40,285 bases of DNA. It comes from Pseudomonadota bacterium. GTDB lineage: Bacteria > Pseudomonadota > Alphaproteobacteria > Reyranellales > Reyranellaceae. A program made the translations under genes and the position numbers. Numbering within the stretch: position 1 is the first letter of the stretch; every line of letters begins with the position of its first letter. Shown here in pieces: positions 34,700 through 40,285 of this stretch. The stretch lies in NCBI GenBank assembly GCA_020160955.1, contig JAIUOX010000037.1:1-40285 (forward strand). The letters run 5' to 3'. The notes under the pieces were generated by a model, which searched no databases, was not told where the DNA came from, and saw only the letters and a program-made list of their open reading frames with translations.

Positions 34700-34820
34700 G
34701 GCGAACGTATTGTTGCGACCGCGAGATTGCAACGCACAATTTTATAATTGATGCGTCATCCGCCGGGGAAAAACAACAAAATTACCTTCGCTTCGCGTAA
34801 GTCACACGTTGCGCAACCGG
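34700..34820. promoter_or_regulatory. AT-rich control region between ccr and the divergent oxidoreductase gene
   Basis: Related boxes recur here: GTTGC at 34712-34716 facing GCAAC at 34729-34733 (an inverted repeat with a 12-base spacer), and the perfect 10-base palindrome GTTGCGCAAC at 34808-34817. A perfect TATAAT (34743-34748, plus strand) lies between them in the only clearly AT-rich stretch of the region. Regulators of the ScfR/PccR/RamB type, which bind TTGCAA-like boxes and control short-chain acyl-CoA genes, are the likely users. No such regulator gene is in the window. Confidence 0.45.
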
Positions 34821-34891
34821 GGGTCACGGCGCAGGCTCGCGAGGTAAACCAGCGTTTACCAAGCCGCGATGCGCATCCCGGGAGGTCGCCG

Positions 34892-36163
34892 ATGAAACTC
34901 ATGTGGTTTCACCTCATGCCGTACACCGAGCTGCCCGCCGATTTCAGCCAGAAGCACCCCTCGGTGTGGGTCGACATCCACTCGTCGCTGTTCGACCCGC
35001 GGCGGGCCCACCACATGTACAACGACTTCATGGACGAGCTCGAGTACGCCGCCGACTGCGGCTTCGACGCGGTCTGCGTCAACGAGCACCATTCCAACGG
35101 CTACGGGCTGATGCCCTCGCCCAACCTGATCGCCAGCGCGCTGGCGCGGCGCACCACCGACACCGCCCTGTGCGTGATGGGCAACTCGCTCGCCCTCTAC
35201 AACCCGCCGACCCGGGTCGCCGAGGAGTTCGCGATGATCGACTGCATCTCGGGCGGCCGGCTGATCGCCGGCTTCCCGGTCGGTTCGCCGATGGACACCT
35301 GCTACGCCTACGGCCAGAACCCCAGCCTGCTGCGCGAGCGCTACTACGAGGCGCACGACCTGGTGAAGCGGGCGTGGACCGAGAAGGACACCTTCGCCTT
35401 CAACGGCCGCTACAACCAGCAACGCTACGTCAACATCTGGCCGCGCCCGATCCAGGACGATCCGCACCCGCCGATCTGGATTCCCGGCGGCGGCTCGATC
35501 GAGACATGGCGGTGGTGCGCCGAGATGGACTACGTCTACTGCTACCTGTCGTACTACGGCTACAAGGCCGGGCTCACGACGATGCAGGGCTTCTGGAACG
35601 AGATGGCCAAGCTCGGCAAGGACCGCAATCCCTACCGCGCCGGCTTCCTGCAGTTCGTCGGCGTCGCCGAGAGCCGCCAGCAGGCGCTCGACCTCTACAC
35701 CGAGCCGGCCGAGTACTTCTACGGCCGCTGCCTGCATGTCGACGCCCGCTTCGCCACGCCGCCCGGCTACACCACCGAGGCGACGCAGCGCGCCGGCATC
35801 AAGAGCATGGTATCGAAGGCCGCCAATACCGCGAGCTACTCGAGCAAGCTCAGCCTCAAGGCGACCAACATGAAGGACATCGTCGACGGCGGCTACGTGA
35901 TCGTCGGCTCGCCCGACGAGGTCGCCGAACAGATCCGGCACGTCGCGACCAGCCTCAACGTCGGTCACCTGATGCTGCTGCTGCAGTACGGCAACATGGG
36001 CAAGGACCTCACCAAGTACAACACGCGGCTGTTCGCCGAGGCGGTGATGCCGAAGGTGAAGGACCTGTTCGGCGAGTGGGAGGACCGCTGGTGGCCGAAG
36101 CCGATGGCGCGCGCCCAGCGCGCCGCGGTGCCGGCCTTCGCGCCCGCCCGCGCCGCGGAGTAG
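34892..36163 (+). CDS. LLM-class (luciferase-like) flavin-dependent oxidoreductase
   Basis: The 423-residue protein belongs to the bacterial luciferase-like monooxygenase superfamily and probably uses reduced FMN or F420. Seen: MKLMWFHLMPYTELPADFSQ, ELEYAADCGFDAVCVNEHHS (the conserved EHH), SPNLIASALARRTTDTALCV, RVAEEFAMIDCISGGRLIAG (the typical SGGR), and PHPPIWIPGGGSIETWRWCA. GGAGG lies just before ATG 34892. An upstream in-frame ATG at 34748 lacks a ribosome-binding site and conservation. It is followed four bases later by an alpha/beta hydrolase; such pairs suggest oxidative opening of a substrate followed by hydrolysis. The substrate is unknown. Confidence 0.92.
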   Translation: MKLMWFHLMPYTELPADFSQKHPSVWVDIHSSLFDPRRAHHMYNDFMDELEYAADCGFDAVCVNEHHSNGYGLMPSPNLIASALARRTTDTALCVMGNSLALYNPPTRVAEEFAMIDCISGGRLIAGFPVGSPMDTCYAYGQNPSLLRERYYEAHDLVKRAWTEKDTFAFNGRYNQQRYVNIWPRPIQDDPHPPIWIPGGGSIETWRWCAEMDYVYCYLSYYGYKAGLTTMQGFWNEMAKLGKDRNPYRAGFLQFVGVAESRQQALDLYTEPAEYFYGRCLHVDARFATPPGYTTEATQRAGIKSMVSKAANTASYSSKLSLKATNMKDIVDGGYVIVGSPDEVAEQIRHVATSLNVGHLMLLLQYGNMGKDLTKYNTRLFAEAVMPKVKDLFGEWEDRWWPKPMARAQRAAVPAFAPARAAE

Positions 36164-36167
36164 GCCG

Positions 36168-36947
36168 ATGTCCTCTCCCGCGACCACCACCGTCGAGGTC
36201 AACGGCTTCCCCTGCCGCGTCTGGAGCAAGGGGTCCGGTCCGAAGCTCGGCTTCCTCGCCGGGCTGGGCGGCCTGCCGCGCTGGCTGCCGTTCCTCGACC
36301 GGCTGGCCGAGCACCACACCGTGATCGCGCCGTCGCTGCCGGGCTATCCCGGCGCGACCGGCCACACCGTGCTCGACAGCCACCTCGACTGGGTGCTGGC
36401 GGTGCGCCAGTTGCTCGACGGCGCCGGCCTGCGCGGCGCCGACCTGGTCGGCGCCTCGGTCGGTGGCGCCTTCGCCGCCGAGATGGCCGCGATCTTTCCC
36501 GGCCAGGTCCGGCGGCTGGCGCTGATCGCGCCGTTCGGCCTGTTCGACGACCGGGAGCCGGCGACCGACCCGTGGGCCCAGCGCAAGGACGTGCTGCCCG
36601 GCCTGATGTGCGCCGACCCGGCGCGCTGGAACGACCTGCTGGCGCCGCCCGAGGGCGCCAACTCGGTCGAGTGGCCGATCGAGATGACCCGGGCGGCCGA
36701 GGCCGCGGCGCGGGCCTTCTGGCCGCTCGGCAACACCCGGCTGGAGAAGCGGCTGGGGCTGATCGAGGCCCCGACCCTCGTGCTGTGGGGCGAGCGCGAC
36801 GCCCTCCTGCCGCCGTCCTACGCCGACGCCTTCGCCCGCGGCATCAAGGGGCCGGTGCGGGTCGAGACGGTGCCCGGCGCCGGCCACCTCGCCTACCTCG
36901 ACCAGCCCGACGCGGTCGCCCGCGCCGTGCTGACGCACTTGTCCTGA
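36168..36947 (+). CDS. Alpha/beta-fold hydrolase
   Basis: The 259-residue protein shows the full catalytic triad of the fold: the nucleophile elbow DLVGASVGGAFAAEM (Ser near residue 97), the acid in LVLWGERDALLPPSYADAFA, and the His in VPGAGHLAYLDQPDAVARAV. The oxyanion region is GFLAGLGGLPRWLPFLDRLA. The cap (about 125-190) is helical. It resembles meta-cleavage-product hydrolases and haloperoxidase-like esterases. The reaction cannot be fixed from sequence. It is co-transcribed with the luciferase-like gene (four bases apart). Confidence 0.92.
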   Translation: MSSPATTTVEVNGFPCRVWSKGSGPKLGFLAGLGGLPRWLPFLDRLAEHHTVIAPSLPGYPGATGHTVLDSHLDWVLAVRQLLDGAGLRGADLVGASVGGAFAAEMAAIFPGQVRRLALIAPFGLFDDREPATDPWAQRKDVLPGLMCADPARWNDLLAPPEGANSVEWPIEMTRAAEAAARAFWPLGNTRLEKRLGLIEAPTLVLWGERDALLPPSYADAFARGIKGPVRVETVPGAGHLAYLDQPDAVARAVLTHLS

Positions 36948-36975
36948 AAGCCCCGGCCGGACAGCCGCTTGGCAG

Positions 36976-37003
36976 TTGCGTCGGCGGTTCGGATCGCTAT
37001 TGT
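36976..37003 (+). promoter_or_regulatory. Possible promoter of the exported-protein gene
   Basis: TTGCGT (36976-36981) and TATTGT (36998-37003) are separated by 16 bases and lie about 35 bases before ATG 37037. Both boxes are imperfect, so this is a weak call. It would give the exported protein its own promoter downstream of the hydrolase. Confidence 0.3.
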
Positions 37004-37036
37004 CCGGCGCGTTAGGGGTTTTGCGAGGTCAAGCCG

Positions 37037-37636
37037 ATGAAATTCCGTTCGATGACGTGGACTGCGGGCCTGTCGCTGGTGGCCGCGATCGCCGCCGTTG
37101 GGACCGCTCTGCCGCAGCGCTCGGCGACCGCGCAGGTCCAGGCCGTGCCGCGAGTCGGCCTGTCCTTCACCGACACGGTGACCCAGCGCGTCACGGTCGA
37201 GTCGATCGACACCGAGGACCGCACGATCGCCTTCACCGGCGCCGACGGCCAGACCATGGTGGTGCCGCTGGGCGCCAACGTCGGCAACCTGTCGGGCATC
37301 GCCGACGGTTCGATGGCCAACGTCACCTACAGCCAGGTCGTGACCATCCTCAACCTGCGCCAGAAGGGCCCGGGTTCGCGCGAGGCGCGCCGCGACCAGA
37401 TGAGCCCGACGCCGGACCGCCTCGACACCGAGATCGGCCGCTTCACCGTCACCGTGGTGGCGATCGACTACGCCACCAACACGGTGTCGTTCATCTCCGG
37501 CAATGGCGGCGAGGTCCGGACCTTCAAGGCCAACACCCCGGCCAAGCAGGACCTGCTGAAGAAGATGAAGGTGGGCGACGTCGTGATCGGCATCACCACC
37601 CCGCTGACCGTCTCGGCGGTCCGGGCGGCCAACTAG
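37037..37636 (+). CDS. Exported beta-rich protein of unknown function, internally duplicated
   Basis: The 199-residue protein has a Sec signal peptide (about 1-33, WTAGLSLVAAIAAVGTALPQ, cleavage after ATA). Two similar halves follow. RVTVESIDTEDRTIAFTGAD, with MVVPLGANVGNLSGIADG and VTYSQVVTILNLR, pairs with FTVTVVAIDYATNTVSFISG, then VRTFKANTPAKQDLLKKM and VVIGITTPLTVSAV. Each half looks like a small beta-barrel unit with 'V..id...nTvsF.g..G....v' followed by 'k.Gd.V.v.....l.v.v'. I do not recognise a named family; the pattern is found in periplasmic proteins of this group. It stands alone, with hairpins downstream. Confidence 0.85.
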   Translation: MKFRSMTWTAGLSLVAAIAAVGTALPQRSATAQVQAVPRVGLSFTDTVTQRVTVESIDTEDRTIAFTGADGQTMVVPLGANVGNLSGIADGSMANVTYSQVVTILNLRQKGPGSREARRDQMSPTPDRLDTEIGRFTVTVVAIDYATNTVSFISGNGGEVRTFKANTPAKQDLLKKMKVGDVVIGITTPLTVSAVRAAN

Positions 37637-37650
37637 GGTCTGCCCCCGAA

Positions 37651-37710
37651 GTTCGCTTTCAGCGAACCTCGATTTCCTCCCGGAAGCCGATCCAGTGGTC
37701 GATCGGCTTC
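37651..37710. terminator. Two hairpins between convergent genes
   Basis: GTTCGCT-TTC-AGCGAAC (37651-37667) is a perfect seven-base stem. GAAGCCGATC and GATCGGCTTC (37683-37692 and 37701-37710) form a perfect ten-base stem with an eight-base loop. They follow the exported-protein stop by 14 bases. No long T-run follows, so termination may be factor-dependent. Confidence 0.5.
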
Positions 37711-37803
37711 ATCGTCTGCCGGGGTGACGACCGGGCGGCCCGCCGACGGCGCGCGCCGCCCCCGACCACGCCATGGAACTTTACGCCGCGAGGACAGTCG
37801 GGG

Positions 37804-38508
37804 TCACGAGCCGCCTCCCGGGTAGCGGTCGTGGCGCTTCACCCAGGCCATCGGGAACGCCGGCCCCTCTTCCTGCCGTCCCCTCGCCGTCAGGTCGAGC
37901 AGCTGGTAGGCGCCGTTCAGGGCGTCGAGCCCCCGCGCGTAGGCCGAGTAGGTGTGGAAGATGCCGTCGTCGCGACGCACGAAGGCGCTGATGCCGGGAT
38001 GCTCGTCGGCATCGCGCTGGAGGGTGCCGTAGTTGTAGGACATCAGCGCCTCGCCGGGCCGGCGCGACACCGCGAAGTCGTAGTTGAAGTCCGACCCGGC
38101 CGACGACACCCAGCGCGACGTCCAGCCCATGCGCGCCCGGTAGGCCTGCAGCGCCGCCAGCGGACCGCGCGACACCAGCGCCAGCGCCGTGTCGCGCGCC
38201 GCGAGATGCGGCGCGATGCCCTCGAAGTTGTCGGCCCAGAACGAGCAGCTCGGGCAACCCTCGGTGTAATCGGGGCCGTACATGAAGTGATAGACCAGCA
38301 GCTGTCCCTTGCCGGCGAAGAGGTCGGCCAGGGTGACGCGCCCCTCCGGCGCCTCGAACACGTAGTCCTTGCCGATACGCCGCCACGGCAGGGCGCGGCG
38401 CTCGGCGGCGATCGCGTCGCGCAGCCGGGTCAGTTCCTTTTCGCGAGCCATCAGGGCGCGCCGCGCTTCCAGCCACTCCTCGTCGCCGACGATCCGCGGT
38501 CCGGTCAT
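37804..38508 (-). CDS. DUF899-family thioredoxin-fold protein
   Basis: The 234-residue protein is typical of DUF899: EEWLEARRALMAREKELTRL, RDAIAAERRALPWRRIGKDY, LADLFAGKGQLLVYHFMYGP, and the redox-like motif EGCPSCSFWADNFEGI (CPSC). WVSSAGSDFNYDFAVS follows, and the C-terminal half shows FHTYSAYARGLDALNGAYQL. The fold is thioredoxin-like with a CxxC pair; the role is not established. ATG 38508 is chosen since GAGGAG stands a few bases upstream and the family starts at 'eeWl.aR..Ll..EKe'. An upstream in-frame ATG (38583) exists. It is divergent from the thioesterase gene, with 98 bases between starts. Confidence 0.93.
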   Translation of the reverse strand: MTGPRIVGDEEWLEARRALMAREKELTRLRDAIAAERRALPWRRIGKDYVFEAPEGRVTLADLFAGKGQLLVYHFMYGPDYTEGCPSCSFWADNFEGIAPHLAARDTALALVSRGPLAALQAYRARMGWTSRWVSSAGSDFNYDFAVSRRPGEALMSYNYGTLQRDADEHPGISAFVRRDDGIFHTYSAYARGLDALNGAYQLLDLTARGRQEEGPAFPMAWVKRHDRYPGGGS

Positions 38509-38606
38509 GCCTGGCTCCTCGTAACGGCTCGCCCAAGTCTTGTGAGCCACCCTTTCGCGGTCAAGCGATGTATCCTGCGCCATCGATGCGAATGGCTGGG
38601 GACCGA

Positions 38607-39381
38607 ATGGAAGCGATCTACCGCGTGGACGGCGACACCGCGACGCCGAGCGCCTTCGCCGGCGGGCCGTGGGACCCGCGGCTGCAGCACGGCGCGGCAC
38701 CGGCCTCGCTGATCTGCCGGACCGTCGAGCGCCTGCCGACCGCGGTGCCGATGCGCGTCGCGCGCCTCACCGTCGACCTGATGCGACCGGTCCCGCTGGC
38801 ACCGCTGTCGATCGAGACCGAGGTGCTGCGCGAGGGTCGCAAGATCCAGCTGGTCGAGGTGCGCCTGCTGGCCAACGGCACCGAGGTGACGCGAGCCAGC
38901 GTGCTGCGCATCCGCCGAGACGCGCGCGACCTGCCGGTCGCCACGTCGGCGCCGCGGCCGGAGGTCCCCGCCCCGGAGGACAGCAACCCGCCGGGCTCGA
39001 GCGGCCTGTCGCGCACGCCGTTCCTCGACGGGCTGGAGATCCGGGCGGCCCGCGGCGACTTCCGCATCGCCGGGCCGGCCGCCATCTGGTTCCGCGCGAC
39101 GCCCGATCGTCGAGGGCGAGGCGATCTCGCCGCTGATGCGCGCGGCAATCGCCGCCGACTTCTGCAACGGCGCATCGGCCGAGCTCGACTTCGCGCACTG
39201 GACCTTCATCAACGGCGACCTCTCGCTCAGCCTGGCGCGCGAGCCGGTCGGCGAGTGGATCCTGCTCGATGCCGAGACCTGGACCGGGCCGGATTCGATC
39301 GGCATCGCCGCGGCGCGGCTGGCCGACCGGGACGGCTACTTCGGCCGGGCCGTGCAGAGCGTCCTGTTCGAGAAGCGGTGA
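38607..39381 (+). pseudogene. Thioesterase-family protein (TesB-like hotdog), broken by a +1 frameshift
   Basis: From ATG 38607 the frame encodes MEAIYRVDGDTATPSAFAGG, PWDPRLQHGAAPASLICRTV and VARLTVDLMRPVPLAPLSIE, ending with GPAAIWFRAT at 39101. The match then continues in the next frame from 39103: PIVEGEAISPLMRAAIAADF, CNGASAELDFAHWTFINGDL and EWILLDAETWTGPDSIGIAA, ending at 39381. Joined, the protein has 257 residues, normal for acyl-CoA thioesterases of this double-hotdog type. One extra C in the CCC run at 39102-39104 (or two missing bases) explains the break. No stop follows, so the first frame runs on into the next gene and gives an artificial fused product of 378 codons. It may be a sequencing error or a recent mutation. 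Confidence 0.85.
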
Positions 39382-39392
39382 AGGAGGAGTCG

Positions 39393-39704
39393 ATGCTGGT
39401 GGTGCTGGCCGAGGCGCGGTTCGATCCCGCGCAGACCGAGCGGGTGCGCGCCGTGGCGCGGCCGATGATCGAGGCGTCGCGCGCCGAGCCGGGCTGCGCC
39501 GGCTACGACTACGCCTTCGACCTGCTGGAGCCCGACCTGATGCGCGTGCGCGAACTGTGGCGCGACGCGCAGGCGCTCGCCGACCACTTCGCGACGCCGC
39601 ACATGGCGACCTTCCTGGCGGCGCTGCGCGACCTCAGGCCGACGGCGCTCAGCGTGAAGTGCTACGAGCTCGGGCCGGAACGGCCGATGCCGTCAGCGAG
39701 GTGA
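39393..39704 (+). CDS. ABM-family monooxygenase (putative quinol monooxygenase)
   Basis: The 103-residue protein has the ferredoxin-like antibiotic biosynthesis monooxygenase fold: MLVVLAEARFDPAQTERVRA, SRAEPGCAGYDYAFDLLEPD, LMRVRELWRDAQALADHFAT, PHMATFLAALRDLRP. The 'EpGc..Y.....l.......e.W.d..al..H..tpHm..f' pattern is diagnostic. Such proteins oxidise quinols or polycyclic compounds without a cofactor, and many have unknown substrates. AAGGAGG stands before ATG 39393. It begins 11 bases after the thioesterase stop and is probably co-transcribed with it. Confidence 0.9.
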   Translation: MLVVLAEARFDPAQTERVRAVARPMIEASRAEPGCAGYDYAFDLLEPDLMRVRELWRDAQALADHFATPHMATFLAALRDLRPTALSVKCYELGPERPMPSAR

Positions 39705-39712
39705 GGCGTTAT

Positions 39713-39767
39713 TGGGACCGCGCGCGTCCCGCGCGCTCATGAGGCGCGCGGGACGCGCGCGGTCCCA
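39713..39767. repeat. Perfect inverted repeat with 24-bp arms, possible two-way terminator
   Basis: Left arm 39713-39736 starts TGGGACCGCGCGCGTCCC and right arm 39744-39767 is its exact reverse complement; the loop is TCATGAG. It sits between the convergent monooxygenase and cysS genes and is flanked by ATT and AATTA. Its sequence differs from the other two hairpin families in this window. Confidence 0.92.
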
Positions 39768-39772
39768 GACAA

Positions 39773-40285
39773 TTACGCCCGCTTCCAGGTCGTGCCCTTG
39801 GGGCCGTCCTCGAGGATGACGCCCTTCGCCTTGAGGTCGTCGCGGATGCGGTCGGACTCCTTGAAGTCCTTGGCCTTGCGCGCGGCCTGGCGGGCGGCGA
39901 TCGCGGCCTCGATCTCGGCGTCGTCCGGCCCCGAGGTGCCGGCCGGGGCCCAGCGGAACCACGCCTCCGGGTCCTGCTGCAGGAGGCCGAGCGCGTGGCC
40001 GCCGGCGCGCAGCGCGGCCGGATCCGACAGCTGGTGCAGCGCGCTGATGGCGAGCGGCGTGTTGAGATCGTCCGACAGCGCGTCCTCGACCGACGCCGGC
40101 ACGACCGGCGCGGCCGCCGGGTCCTTGCCGCGCAGCACGCCGTACCAGCGGTCGAGCGTCGCCTTGGCCTGGACCAGCGCCTCGTGGTTGAAGTCGAGCG
40201 GCTGGCGGTAGTGCGCCGACAGCAGGAGCAGCCGGATCACCTCGCCGGGGAACTGGTCGAGCAGCTCGTGCACGGTGAAGAAGTT
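39773..40285 (-). CDS. cysS: Cysteinyl-tRNA synthetase, C-terminal part only (runs off the right edge)
   Basis: The 170 residues visible are the end of cysteinyl-tRNA synthetase, which charges tRNA-Cys. The edge begins NFFTVHELLDQFPGEVIRLL, directly downstream of where the KMSKS-type loop would be (KSLGN FFTV in homologues). LLSAHYRQPLDFNHEALVQA, LDRWYGVL and DALSDDLNTPLAISALHQL follow, then the CysS C-terminal segment AAIAARQAARKAKDFKESDR with IRDDLKAKGVILEDGPKGTT and WKRA. The catalytic domain lies outside the window. The gene is convergent with the monooxygenase gene, with the inverted repeat between. Confidence 0.96.
   Translation of the reverse strand, partial: NFFTVHELLDQFPGEVIRLLLLSAHYRQPLDFNHEALVQAKATLDRWYGVLRGKDPAAAPVVPASVEDALSDDLNTPLAISALHQLSDPAALRAGGHALGLLQQDPEAWFRWAPAGTSGPDDAEIEAAIAARQAARKAKDFKESDRIRDDLKAKGVILEDGPKGTTWKRA

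Noticed and set aside
38568..39704. Single fused thioesterase-monooxygenase protein
   Set aside because: The middle part (39102-39392) is out of frame with the conserved thioesterase sequence, and the monooxygenase has its own ribosome-binding site and start.

Overview
The window reads as chromosome of a high-GC alphaproteobacterium, most like the Rhodospirillales / Reyranella type (an inference). Supporting signs are the argH-lysA-TlpA block beside a TIGR02302-family membrane protein, the etfB-etfA-hydroxyacyl-CoA dehydrogenase operon with a PduO-type adenosyltransferase and a HIG1 protein, and the ethylmalonyl-CoA pathway pair ccr-mcd. Coding density is very high. No stretch over 300 bases lacks a gene, and I see no rRNA, tRNA, CRISPR array, transposase or phage gene.

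Layout. 1-337 is a fragment of a TonB-dependent receptor with clearly lower GC and different codon use. It is joined in frame to 338-3636, a proline-rich, VCBS-repeat surface protein, and the joint at about 338-342 looks chimeric. 3653-8672 holds the type I secretion genes for that protein: an HlyD adaptor and two ABC half-transporters whose nucleotide-binding domains are both missing key residues. 8737-9279 is hpt. 9354-15332 is TIGR02302, lysA, argH and a divergent TlpA-like thioredoxin. 15329-15953 is a compact TumE/TumA-like toxin-antitoxin pair with its own palindromic promoter. 16111-17381 holds a small exported protein and an FkbM methyltransferase. 17425-20971 is the electron-transfer-flavoprotein / hydroxybutyryl-CoA dehydrogenase operon preceded by an adenosyltransferase and a HIG1 protein. 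21008-23079 is an amine oxidase and a HAD phosphatase.

23214-31668 looks like a catabolic island. It contains a TauD-type dioxygenase and a TctC-type binding protein, a divergent amidase, a LysR regulator, and a divergent operon of DAO-type oxidase, DUF2817 peptidase-like protein and peptide-type binding protein. Two 16-bp sites differing at one base lie upstream of the amidase and between the LysR gene and the oxidase operon, which suggests one regulon.

31742-34678 is methylsuccinyl-CoA dehydrogenase and crotonyl-CoA carboxylase/reductase (ethylmalonyl-CoA pathway). Divergent from them are a luciferase-like oxidoreductase and an alpha/beta hydrolase. The right end has an exported protein, a DUF899 protein, a frameshifted thioesterase, an ABM-type monooxygenase and the C-terminal part of cysS.

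Between genes there are three copies of one hairpin repeat and two further perfect inverted repeats with 24-bp arms. Most lie between convergent genes.
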